Source: Viola odorata
Lineage: Eukaryota > Streptophyta > Magnoliopsida > Malpighiales > Violaceae
NCBI GenBank assembly: GCA_963691705.1
Contig: OY829538.1
Span: 29,408,836-29,472,835 of the forward strand
Direction of reading: 5' to 3'
Length of the DNA stretch: 64,000 bases
Positions 50,460 through 60,949 of the stretch are shown here, in pieces (position 1 is the stretch's first letter; each line of letters begins with the position of its first letter). The translations under genes were made by a program, and so were the position numbers. The notes beneath the pieces were generated by a model, which was not told the origin of the DNA, made no database searches, and saw only the letters and a list, made by a program, of their open reading frames with translations.

Positions 50460-51253
50460 TAACCATTCGAATCCTCATCCTCTATCACATGAACCCTAGC
50501 TAGAAGAACTTCCAACTCGTTGTGATAGTCATTCACAGTTTTGGACCCTTGGGTAAGCTGTTGTAACCGCTGAAGTTGGTCCTTATGATAGTACGGTGGT
50601 ACGAATCTCCTCTTCATCACATACTTCATATTCTCCCAAGTAGTTATGGGTCCTCTCACATCCTCATTCACTTGCTCCCACCAATGGGCAGCATATCCAA
50701 AGAACTCCACGGAAGCTAACCTTATTTTCTTTTCATCCGTGTAGGTGTGACACCTAAAAATCGCTTCCATCTTTCGCTCCCAAGTCAAGTATGCCTCGGG
50801 ATCATCTTTTCCTTCGAAAGGTAGAACCTTGAGCTTGACACTCCCAATGTGATTGTCAACTCGCTCGCGCTCCTCGCGACGCGGCTGTTCAAAGTTACGG
50901 TCTCGCCTACCAAAGGCGTGTCTGCCGCGTCCATGTGCACCTCCTCGGCGCATGTGAAAACCCCTCGGTTCTGCCATGTGAAACTCCTCGTCATACCCAT
51001 CTTCAGAACCCTCGGCCTCATGCTCACTAGGCTGCTCATCACCTGGTGGAGGCACATATGCTTCTCGGTCCACCCTAGGGTTTAGGTGTTGCACAAAGTG
51101 TGCCCCGGGGGCTTGTGGAGCCCGATTCTCACGTTCCCTAGTCTCGACTTGCTGTCTCCAAGCTGCCATGTCCTGGAGCTGAACCGCTATGTCTTGTAAG
51201 GCCTTGGCTACATCATTCACAGTCGTTGGTTCCCTTTCTAAATTTCCTGACAT
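50460..51253 (-). pseudogene. CRM-A gag, truncated by the gag-RT deletion
   Basis: The start is the ATG at 51253-51251 (MSGNLEREPTTVNDVAKALQ), chosen by match to CRM-E and because it directly follows a splice-acceptor-like TTTCAG. The protein has an acidic linker, an Arg/Gly patch (MRRGGAHGRGRHAFGRRDRN) and capsid (VKLKVLPFEGKDDPEAYLTW, WWEQVNEDVRGP, FVPPYYHKDQLQRLQQLTQG). It stops after VIEDEDS. The zinc knuckle is deleted. The frame passes NG-stop, so Gag and Pol are not translationally fused although joined at the DNA level. Confidence 0.88.
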
Positions 51254-52070
51254 CCTGAAATTCACAAAAAAAATTGCAAGCGTAAAATTGCCTAAAACTA
51301 TCACTCCCTCACGTGTTTACTCTCGTGTTTGTCTCTCTAATAATCTCATAATCAGATTGCCTCAGATCCTCCTCCAGTAGTCCAAGATGAACCTGACTCG
51401 AAGAAATTCCAAGAAAAGCTTCCAAAGAGACGCACAAAGAAAACTAGTGTAGAAAGAAAATTTTGAGGTAGTATACTCGATTCAATTGCAAAGATCAATC
51501 AATCAATCAAGTGTACTACAGAGTAGGAAGGCACAGTAGTCTTGGAATCAAAGAAAAGCTCAAAATACACGAATTGAGTCAATTGACAACTCAAAAACGC
51601 TAATGGCATGCGATTAGGGTTTTGAAACTTGTTTTTGCCACAACTTTTGATTCCCAATTCAAAATCCAATGATTCTTTTTGCTATGAGTCACAAATTCAC
51701 TCTAGTATTTGATTCTGAAGTTCTTTTTCTCTTTCTTTTTTTTTGAATGGTACTGATTTTGCCCCTGTTCTGTTTTTGACCAAATTGTTTAACTTTTTTT
51801 TTTTTTTTGAAATTCAATGCAACTGAAAACACAAATTAACTAAGACACTTTGGGGGACTTTGTTTTTTTTTTTTTTTTTTTGACAATAGTAAAGATCTAC
51901 AAATCGTTGGGATGATTTGCACACTAATCGCACACACAAGACACAATTGACACAAGACAACTAACACACAGCACGCAAGAGAATTGGTGTAGAAGAGAAG
52001 AAGGAATACCAATTCTAACAAAGAAAATGCAATAATTAAAGGGATAGATTTACCAATTCGGGACAGCTGA
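51254..52070 (-). other. CRM-A leader
   Basis: Homologous to 36083-36848 of CRM-E, with long T-runs (A-runs in the sense orientation) near 51797-51809 and 51864-51881. A GTAAATC donor-like site lies next to the primer site and an acceptor-like site lies at the gag ATG, as in CRM-E. Confidence 0.55.
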
Positions 52071-52084
52071 GCTCCGCTACCAAC

Positions 52085-53217
52085 TGATGCGTTCCTTATA
52101 GGCTAGAACGCTTTCCTTAGATCGTTGTCCGACGACGTGGCTTTCAATGCGGAAAATAACTCGAAGAAGACACGTGAATCTCCAAGTCGCAATGCTTGGC
52201 ACTCCACGCAGAATCCCTTGAGGATCTTGCATCAAACCTTTGAATCTCCAAATCGCAATGCTTGGCAATCCAAAGAACGGATGACTCAATGAAAGGTGCT
52301 TTCAAGTTTTACTTGACAAGCTAATCGAATGCACGAAACTCAATTAGTTGCAAGGTTCATCAAGAACAAGTGGATAAAGATCCAAAGCAATATGCTTTCA
52401 ATAATCAATAATCAAAGTCTGCTGAAAATAACATGGGCGGCTCCTTTTTAAGGAAGCGCAAAACCCTAATTCCAAAAATGGAAACTAGTTTAGTTTCTAA
52501 ATAATGACTTAAACGAAATTGGCAACAAGCCACCCTTCCAAATAAGTTCTGAAACCCTAAAATAATATAAATAAAGTCTACTAAATAGGATAGAAGTGCA
52601 GGCGCCGCCATTTAGGTCAAAAGGCCCAAGTGGCTTTGCTTGCGGGTCCGTCGAATCACGTTTTAAGGAAACAAGGCGTTTTCCTTATTCCCTCGAGCGT
52701 TCCCATTGACACTTGGAGGGAAACTTCCTAACACATATATGAAGTGCTGGGATGAATATTATGCGAGGAAATATGCTCCAATCTTCAAAAGGCTCGGCAG
52801 TGGCTTTCGCTATCCAATGCGGGCTTGTGATTTGGGCCTGTCCCAAATCCTTCGGGCGTTTCTCCTGATTTTTGGCCTGGACTCCTCTCTTGTATTATAA
52901 ATGAACATGGCTGGGTCAAAAATAGGAAAAGCGCGCTGGTGGACCTAAAGGTCCGAAGTGGCCAAGTGTGGCCCATCCGCGGCACGGATCAAGGTCACAA
53001 GGCGCGGCTGGGACGCGCGCAGGCTGGCTTCCTCCGAGGCTGTCTCTGCCTTCAGTTCCATGTGAATAAGGCTGCTGAGTCATGTCTGTAGGGTTCGGGC
53101 CCTGGCTCGAGTGATCGGGCCCGTGGGCGGCAATGGGAGGCTCGCGGCTGCATCTTCCAAGGCTCGGGCCTTGGCGGGGGTGGTTGCGGCTGTGGGTGCG
53201 TCATTAGGGTTGGCTCC
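52085..53217 (-). repeat. CRM-A 5' LTR, outer end lost
   Basis: 1133 bp from TGATGCG to GGCTCC, homologous to 47137-48269. The terminal 16 bases present in the 3' LTR are absent and Athila-C sequence follows. The primer site GCTCCGCTACCA (plus strand, 52071-52082) is two bases from its inner edge. Confidence 0.88.
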
Positions 53218-54676
53218 ATGTATGACAATGGATAAATGCAGCCAAATGGAACAGTAACTAAAAATGGGGGTTTGGTCGATTCACCTAAAAGATCAATCAC
53301 AGAAATGGGTGCCAACAACAGAATCAATTAAAAACATATATCACGGGCACGGAAATAATGAGTAATCAAGGGCATGAAAGTGAACAATAATCAAGGACAT
53401 GAAAGTAAAGAGCAGTTGAGGGCAAGATGTCAAGAAAGATTATAAACGAAGATATTAATTCAGATGAGATGAGATCTTAGCAAAGGGGTATTCATAGGTT
53501 GCATTCGGGTTAGTTAATCATCGGCGCAAAGATATTTCATTCTCGTGCCATAGACATGCTATAGGGGTCCATCACCTCCCCACACTATCACTGCTAAAGA
53601 GATGACCTAGACACCTCGCCATCCTCCCGGGCTCCTCCCCACACTGTCACTGCTAAAGAGGTAACCTAGACACTTCATCATCCTCCCAGCACCTCCCCAC
53701 ACTGTCACTGCTAAAGAGGTGTCGAGGGCAAGAAAATGACAGACAAGCAAATACAACAATAAGAATATATTAAACACAATTAGGCCACTTAACTAATCCT
53801 TGCAACCCTTGAAACACCCATTACTAAGAAGATGAGCTTAGCCGCTCATACTAACAAGTAATAAAAACAAATCTAATAAATAACATATAAGTAAAGAGAC
53901 AAGAAAGGGAATAAAAGCTTAATAAATAACGGTCGGAGCTTAAAAGCTCCAGTTTGAAGAAGGATTAATGGTGGCTGCTGCTCCAACAAAATGGAGGAAC
54001 AAATCCCCAGAAAAGAAACCTAAGAGGCGGCTGCCAAAAACTAAAAATGAGATATCATGCCTAAAACCCTAAAACTAAAGGTATATATAGTGTCCAGCCC
54101 ACAAGAGGACAAATTCCAGCTAAGGGACTACAAAAAGACAAATTCCAGCTAAGGGGAGAGAGTGACAGCACATGGAACGTGCTAGAATATTCTGGAATCT
54201 TCTAGAAATGCAAGGAATCCCGTGGGAATCTTCGGAGATTCATTTCTTTGGCCTTTGATTAAGAACTGATGTAGAAGCGTCACGGGTACGAGACTGCTCA
54301 CTGGTCTGGATAGCATTGGGGGCATGACGACTAAAGAGAATATTCTTGGGGATCTGCGCGTAACCTTCTGGAAGACATCAGAGGTGACACGTGGGAGTAC
54401 GACAACGAGGACACGTGGAAATAACGTTTTTGGTCTGTCCAGGGCTCGACGATGGAAACCACGGCAAGGCCTCGATGGCAAAGTTGGTGTCTTGCCCTCG
54501 ATGTCAGTCTTGAAGCTTGAAATTCCAAGAATTACTTCAAAAATGTATCTTTTCGCTCTTTTTCTCCTTTTGGCGCTGATCTGCAATAAAGATGGAAATA
54601 TGGCTCAAATAGCAAAATCATGCCCCCAAAAAGGCTAGAAAAGAGGATAAAATCACGTCCAATAAACATGCTTTCA
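53218..54676 (-). repeat. Athila-C 3' LTR, main part
   Basis: Diverged homologue of LTR1. Shared blocks include ATCTTAG-AAAGG, GGTTGCATTC-like and TTAATCAT-GGC sequences, AACCCTTGAAACACCC and CCTAAAACCCTAAAACTAA. On the minus strand the TATA is TATATATACC (plus near 54081-54090). It ends CTTTCA before the polypurine tract. It contains three tandem units at 53575-53721. Confidence 0.72.
53575..53721. repeat. Three tandem units of about 58-59 bp in the Athila-C LTR
   Basis: Each unit begins CCTCCCCACACT and continues TCACTGCTAAAGAG; starts lie near 53575, 53634 and 53692, and the third unit is partial. In LTR1 the corresponding place holds a single different block with the 9-bp hairpin. Confidence 0.8.
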
Positions 54677-56460
54677 AACATCCCCACACTGCCCAATGCT
54701 CGCCCTCGAGTATTAACAAAATTGAAAACCACCTCATGCAGTGACATACACCTTCAACCCCTTAACACACAGAATAGACAAGTCATTCGACGAACTACAC
54801 CCAACCAGAACACATCCAGCCCTAGAAAAGCACCTGCATCTGGCTGATAGGATAACGACCCTACCAGCCAAACTTTTCCAGACCAAGCCTATTCACCAGC
54901 AGTCCTCACCTAGATATATGTTTGCACTCACACTCACAACAACATATGTGTCTAGGCTACACTCAAAATGCAATTAACACAATATGAGGCAGAGCTTGCA
55001 CATCAATCCGAGTACATTAGAACACATGCAAGGGCAATCTAGCGATTAGAGACAACTTTGCAAAAAGGAAAAAGAAAAAGGAAATGAGCAGGAGAGAGTA
55101 CGGGAGGGGGCAAGGTAAAAGAAATAGAGATGAAGGGAGAAGAGAAAAAGAAAAGAAAAGCAGAGGAGAAGAAAACAAATCTGGAGTTGGAGGATTCCTT
55201 GGCTAGAATGAAGGCGAGACGGCGAGTAACACCCGTTGAAGAGGGCTGAAAGCGAGGGCTAGACGATGGCTTTGGCGATCTTCTGTGGAGGAGATCCTCG
55301 TTTGTGTCGAGGGCTCGAAATGGTTGTCGTTTGCCGTGCCTGCTCTGCTTTTATTTACAATATTTTTGATTTTTGATTTTTGATTTTTGATTTTTTTTTT
55401 AGAAGAAGAATAAATGGCAGGCAGGCATTTGCTTTTTCTTTTTCAGCTCAAAAATTGTGATGGCATTTAATTTCTCAAAATTGGAGCTGGAGTTGGCAAA
55501 CTTTAAATACTTCTTGAGCGCTTGACTTCGAGGGCTTGAACTATGTCTTTACTTCCCCACACTTGAGTTTTGGTGTGATGAGGAAGTAAACTGATGTTGC
55601 TATCGTGGCCCCGATTTTTGATTTCTGCACTTGCTCTTTCTTGCCCTTGATCTATATTTTTCCTCCCCACACTTATCTTCTTCAGAATCTAGCCCTTGCC
55701 TTTTTGTGATGAAGAGTGTTACTCACCTGCCAAGGAAGGGTCAAAGAGAAAGCTCAATTGGTTAGAAGAGAAATAGAGAGGGAATGGGAGTCGAGGGCAT
55801 GAAAAAGGGAAGAGGAAAATGGAGAAAGAGAGAAAACAGAAGAAAATAAAGATAAAGAAAAAGAAAAGAAAAGAAAATAAAGAAAATTGTAAGGTTTCTC
55901 GTCGTTTCGTTGCTTTCCCTCGTCTAATGGTGCCTTATACCCTGGGATATTATGCAAACCTAGCCAGTGTCTAGTTAAGCATTAAATCACACATGAATAA
56001 AAGGCATGAAGCTCAATGTGCTCACAGTGTATAAATTATGACTACTGGTGTCTAGGGCATGACTGGTCATAAGAGCTAGTAGGCCTAGATATGCAAGGTC
56101 AGGCATAGATGCAATGAAAGAATTTTTTTTTCTATGCATCAGAAGTCAAAAATGCATGTCAATTATGAGGGGTTTTAACACAGGCAGTGACAAAATTCCT
56201 AGCAAAGACTAAAAATTAAAATCTAAATTTTTTTGAAAAATCTGAGAAAACATGCAATCATGCAACAAGCGGAAAATTAAACATGCAAACAAACACACAA
56301 ATAAATCCCTCCCCACACTTAGGCAACGCATTGTCCTTAATGCAAGAGAGGGATAGAAATAAATAAGTTTGCAACAAAAATAAAAGGAGTTCAGTAGGAA
56401 TTAAAGGGTGGTAAACGTGGGTTGCCTCCCACGAAGCGCCTGAGTTAGCGTCAAGGCCTT
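54677..56460 (-). other. Athila-C polypurine tract and 3' non-coding region
   Basis: The polypurine tract (minus GGCAGTGTGGGGATG) is at 54677-54693. Blocks shared with 9335-11712 follow, including CTCGCCCTCGAG and ATAAATCCCTCCC-ACACTTAGGC. A pentameric (TTTTTGA) microsatellite lies at about 55364-55395 and purine-rich runs at 55060-55180 and 55800-55890. No gene is recognised. Confidence 0.65.
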
Positions 56461-57719
56461 GACGGATTGCTGTTGTCTAGGCCTGGTCAGGTGGGTCTGC
56501 CTTCAGGAGGTGGAAACCTTTATGGAACAACTCCAATCTATGGTCATGCACTTTGGAAATGGGGCCCGTGTCCATACTCTGAATCGCGACCACACCATGA
56601 TCATACACTTTCTTGACAAGGTAAGGGCCGATCCACTTATGCTTGACTTTTCTGGAAAAAAGCCTAAGACAAGAATTGTAAAGTAAAACCTTTCATCCAG
56701 TAGCAATGATTTTAGAAGAGAGCATCTTATCATGAGGCATGTTAGTCTTGCTCTTGCTCATGTCGTGGGCATGATGTGGAGCTGGATTGACATTGGGTAT
56801 CTTGCCCTCGCCAGTCAAGGCGGTGTCGGTATCAGTTGGGGCGGGGGTTGGTGCCATGGCTTTGGGGACAGTAGGATTCGGTACGAAAGCTACTGGAGCT
56901 AGCTGAGGGGCGCCTAGGACAGGTGAGAGTGTCTTGACCTCGATGGTCATCCATTCAAGGGCCTTTGCTAGTGCATTAGTAGTGATGTTCCCGTTGAGGG
57001 CACGATGTGCAAAGCTGTCAGCGTTAAGATCAGAAACTTGTGTAACAATAGGGTCAATAACATCAACAAGTGAGTGTTCTGAAGTCACAAGTGTCAAGGC
57101 GAAGGTGTCCAGCATGGTGGGTGGAATACTACTGTCGAGGGCAAGATGTTGAAGATCATCAGCATGCAAGTGAGAAACTTTCTCAACAATAGGATTGACG
57201 ATATCAACAAAATTAACACTAGAGAACTCAGAAGGATATTGCATGGACTCCAGCATGTTGAACTTGATGGTCTCGCCGTCGAACTCAAGTGTAATGGAGG
57301 TGTCATGGACGTCGATCTTGGTTTTTGCTGTCCTAAGGAATGGTCTACCCAGGAGCATGTCTAAGGCCTTGACAGATTGGGCATCCTCCATGTCAAGAAC
57401 GTAGAAGTCGGCTGGGTATATAAAATCTCTAACCTGGACCAAGACATCCTCCACGACTCCCTTGGGACGGATGACGGATTTATCAGCTAGTTGGATCGTG
57501 GTCCTGGTGGGTTGAGCTTTTCAAGGCCTAGACTGTTGTATATCGTCAAAGGCATGACGTTGATACCTACACCAGAATCACACATAGCTCTACCAATATC
57601 AGTAGTACCGATTTTACATGGGATGGAAAACATACCTTTATCCTTGCACTTCGGTGGTCGCTTTCGCTGCATCGCGGCCGTGACATTAGCACCTACACAA
57701 ATATTTTTCACACCTATCA
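56461..57719 (-). pseudogene. Athila-C protease joined to integrase C-terminus
   Basis: The minus strand first gives a protease: CKIGTTDIGRAMCDSGVGIN with VMPLTIYNSLGL (57720-57487). After a frame break come EDVLVQVRDFIYPADFYVLD, MLLGRPFLRTAKTKIDVHD and TLEFDGETIKFNM (57454 onwards). A diverged linker with two similar blocks (VDIVNPIVEKVSHLHADD and VDVIDPIVTQVSDLNADS) follows. From about 56790 the same frame becomes integrase C-terminal domain. It crosses one TGA near 56693-56695, then VLLYNSCLRLFSRKVKHKWI and HDHRLELFHKGFHLL, to a stop near 56476. RT, RNase H and the integrase core are absent. The gene is reduced and non-functional. Confidence 0.78.
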
Positions 57720-58439
57720 TGTTACACTTGTTAGCACACCAATTTTTTAAAATTTAGCATAACGAGGAACATTTTTAATAGCCTACAGCAAAGGGATTGA
57801 TAACCATTAAGGCAATCCTAAGGGCATTTCTATAATTATGACCCCTGCCGAAGATGGAGTCCCACAAGCCTTATCGGACTTCTAAGCTATCGCTACCAGA
57901 CCTTGAAAAGTTTACTGGGATGGTCGACATCAGCGCGGGGGGGGGGGGAGGTCTGACGCGTCTATTAACGCACGACATCATCCCATCCCAGGGACCTATA
58001 GAGCTATCGCCCCCGACATGATCGAAGGTATCGCCCCCGGTACCCTCCTCGGAGACATTAACCATGACGCTACCTCAGGTATCGCTCATGACGTCACCCT
58101 CAGGTATCGCTCATGACGTCACCCTCAGGTATCGCTCATGACGTCACCCTCAGGTATCGTCCGTGACGTCATCAGGAGTGATGTCTCACCTGGATATCGC
58201 CCTTATGCCCAGCTATCGCCTCCAGTGGCCTACAAATACCCCTTAATTCAAACATCAAGTAAGCTAGAATTCACGGACTAGAACCGCTGCTATTTTTGAA
58301 ACACTTACTGACTTAAGCATCGGAGTGTCTACGCCGGAGCCCCCCCTCCAGCGCCTTGCAGGTGAGTTCAACGGCAACTACAGCAACTCCGACCAAGGGA
58401 AGTCAACCCCCCGATCGCATAAGAGCTAAAATCTTAACA
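57720..58439 (+). repeat. Tat-C 5' LTR
   Basis: 720 bp, ends TGTTA and TAACA. It contains a run of 12 G at 57937-57948, many TATCG motifs and the TGACGTCA array at 58089-58171. A TATA-like TACAAATACC lies near 58222, with a transcription start therefore expected near 58255. The block CGGAGTGTCTACGCCGGAG near 58320 resembles the corresponding part of the other Tat LTRs in reverse. Confidence 0.82.
58065..58171 (+). promoter_or_regulatory. 25-bp tandem array with four TGACGTCA sites
   Basis: TGACGTCA at 58089-58096, 58114-58121, 58139-58146 and 58164-58171, spaced exactly 25 bp. A degenerate TGACGCTA at 58065 lies 24 bp before the first. The palindrome is a classical plant bZIP site. The array is 50-160 bp upstream of the TATA-like box, where an enhancer would be. 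Confidence 0.85.
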
Positions 58440-58468
58440 AATTGGTACTTTCATTGAGAGCCTTGGTG

Positions 58469-58490
58469 TATTAAGTGAGCATCCTTAATA
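58469..58490 (+). promoter_or_regulatory. Tat-C leader hairpin between primer site and gag
   Basis: TATTAAG, loop TGAGCATC, CTTAATA. The same stem and loop occur in Tat-A and Tat-B. The region before it, AATTGGTACTTTCATTGAG at 58440, is the primer-site position. Confidence 0.72.
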
Positions 58491-58525
58491 GCCAAGCTCT
58501 GTTCTACCTAGAGATCGGAACAATC

Positions 58526-60949
58526 ATGACTTCTGAGTCGGAGCGGACGCGACCTCCATCTTCTAATGTTCCCTTCTCGATTCGCAGACAGTTATTCCCT
58601 TTTGCTACGGTTGAACTTTCTGGGATAACGCAACAAATCATTTCAGAATCCCTAAACCCTTTGATCAGGTCTGCAGGGGAAGTCCTTTCCTCGCAGGCGA
58701 CCGTGTCGTTGTCCCAAATGGCGGGATCCATCTTCTCTACTCCTGCTTCAAGGGGATTTGTGTTAAATAGTACAGAACACCCTTTTGCGAGTGAAATAGC
58801 GGCCCTTCGTTCTCGGTTGGACTATTTGACTGAAATGGCTGCCAGAATGACACCTGGAATCTCTAGATCGAGTGTACCTCCCCGTGTCATATTCACACCG
58901 TCTATTGTCACCGAGCGGCCCTTATCACCGTCATTACAGGGAAATCTTCGGCCAACTTTATCCGTAGCTGATCCCCCGATTAATTTTGCGCAGCTCACTC
59001 AAGGACGAGTGGAACCTTATGTGCCGCAAGTGCCCCTAAGTCCCATCCCTCTGGAGGATCGGCACCTGGAAGAGGCCAGAAACCGTTGGGACAGTCGAAG
59101 GGAAGGAGCGAATAGGGATTTGTCCCCTGAGCGCAGTGAAAGATCCAGCAGTAGGAGATATCGAACTCGCTCTCCCAGATTGAATCGGAGGCGACATCCC
59201 ACGCTAGATCCATGGAATCGGAGGCGTCCTGCGGAAATGTCTCCCCCACGCCAGGAGCGTGAAATTCTTGATGACACATCAGGTCATCCATTTAGCCGTC
59301 GTATAAGACGCCATAAGGTCAGTCGACATGTGAAGCTTCCCACTGAGACTTATGACGGCACCAGAGATCCCATTTCGCACATCAATAAGGTGAAGGATTT
59401 CGTGCAGTTTCAGACGCACAGTGATGCGGCGTTATGCCAAATATTTGTTATGACATTATCAGGAGTCGCGTGCCTCTGGTTCGAGGGCCTTCCCGGCGGA
59501 TCTATTAGTAATTTTGCACAGTTGGAATCCAAGTTCCGGAGCCGTTTCAGCACAGCAATTCCAATCAGGAAATCTGCCGCCGCGTTATTCGACCTACGTC
59601 GAAGGCCTCAGAAAACTCTGAAGGAATTTCTTAGTCGATTTGATATGGAAATGTCACTAACGCCGGGCGTTACCATTGATTTTGCTATAGAAGCCTTGAA
59701 GAGGAACTGTCGTTATAGTAAATTGAGAGATGCACTAATAGTGGACCCTCCAGCGACTCTGGACGCTTTAAGACTTAAAGCCCATAATTACGCGAAAATG
59801 GAAGAAGAGGAAAACAGAGATAGAACCTATGGCATGCCACCTGAGGCACCTCTGATTCCAAACGCTCCTGCAAATACCATTCTTGATGACCGCCTCACCG
59901 ACGAGTATGCTCGGCGGAAAGATCATATTCCCAAAACCTCCAGTGGGCGGAAAGGTAACACTTCAAAGGGAAAGCCTGGTAGTTCCCCATCCCAGCGCCA
60001 AAGAGATTCCTCTAAAAGTCAGGCATACGATCCTGATTTCCCTTCCCTTAATCTACCAATGGCAGAGATTTTGGCGATAGTGGAACAACGAAACCTTCCC
60101 ATCCGGTACCCTGCGCCCGTCAAGCCCAGAGTACTCCTAGGGAGAAGAGAAAACGCTTATTGTAAGTTCCATAAATCCAGGGGGTATTCTACAGAAGTAT
60201 GCAGGGACTTAAAATCAGCAATAGAACGTTTGGTGGAGGAAGGTTACTTGGGAGAATTCGCAACCAAAGTAAGAGAAGACACCAAAAATAATTCCACGAA
60301 AAGGGTCGCAGATGACCAACAAGTATCCCCTTGCGCCCCACAAAAGGATAATGCTCTCAGAGGAAGAGGTGAGGAAACGTTCACAGTAGATGACGAGGGC
60401 TTCCCTATGATTAACATCATAGCGGGAGGGACTCCTTACATGGAAGAACCAGAACTACCGACGACGGCGTTAGGAGGAAAACGCAAGCGAGATGGCGTGA
60501 CAAAGAAAGGTGAAACGATAAGCGTTCTAGATCGCATGGTGTTAGCCTTCTCCGAAGAGGACGAGAAAGGCATTGTCTATCCACATAATGATGTGTTGGT
60601 GGTTACGCCCATCATTGCCAGTCACGGAGTCAGAAGAACTCTCATAGATAACGGAAGTGCAGTAAACCTCTTCTCGTTGGAAGCGTACAATCTCATGAAA
60701 CGGCCCGACAACGAATTGATACCTTGCAAGAAACCCATAATTGGGGTGGACGGGATCCCAATCCCCGTTACAGAGGTAACCACTCTACCCGTATACTTCA
60801 GAGAAGACACCTCCAAGCGGTCAGAGGATCTGTTATTCCTTGTCGTGGACCTAAACTTGCCCTACAATGTTATACTCGGACGACCTTTTCTCAACCGCTT
60901 TGGAGCGGTAATATCTCAGAAGCATTTGAAGATGAAATACCCCTCCTGA
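58526..60949 (+). pseudogene. Tat-C gag and protease
   Basis: The ATG at 58526 (MTSESERTRPPSSNVPFSIR) is preferred to an upstream GTG because the leader hairpin and the other Tat elements put the start here. An N-terminal linker leads to an Arg/Ser-rich region (ERSSSRRYRTRSPRLNRRRH). Capsid follows (RHKVSRHVKLPTETYDGTRD, LSRFDMEMSLTPGVTIDFAI, RNCRYSKLRDALIVDPP). The zinc-like motif CKFHKSRGYSTEVC has Tyr where Tat-A and Tat-B have His. The protease has LIDNGSAVNLFSLEAYNLM and LNLPYNVILGRPFLN. The frame ends at TGA 60947-60949, where the other Tat elements have Trp (YPSWDGVV), then stays open in the same frame. Confidence 0.88.

Larger units (their letters stand above)
47137..53217 (-). mobile_element. 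CRM-A: CRM-like element with fused gag-pol deletion, minus strand
   Basis: 3' LTR 47137-48285, polypurine tract 48286-48300, pol 48315-50459, gag N-terminal half 50460-51253, leader, primer site 52071-52082, 5' LTR 52085-53217. An internal deletion joins Gag to RT at 50459/50460. The 5' LTR lacks its last 16 bases, probably with part of the target duplication. The two LTRs look close to identical. It inserted in the LTR of Athila-C, whose sequence resumes with ATGTATGAC at 53218. Confidence 0.88.
47070..57719 (-). mobile_element. Athila-C: deletion-derived Athila element with CRM-A in its 3' LTR
   Basis: Left LTR piece 47070-47136, CRM-A insertion, LTR remainder 53218-54676, polypurine tract, 3' non-coding region, then a reduced coding part (integrase C-terminus and protease, 56461-57719). 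Tat-C inserted at 57720 hides the rest. LTR and non-coding blocks are diverged homologues of Athila-1. RT, RNase H and the integrase core are absent. The left LTR end lacks about 50 bases. Confidence 0.78.

Noticed and set aside
55364..55402. A short TTTTTGA microsatellite
   Set aside because: Real but ordinary; no sign of function or instability can be judged from one copy.
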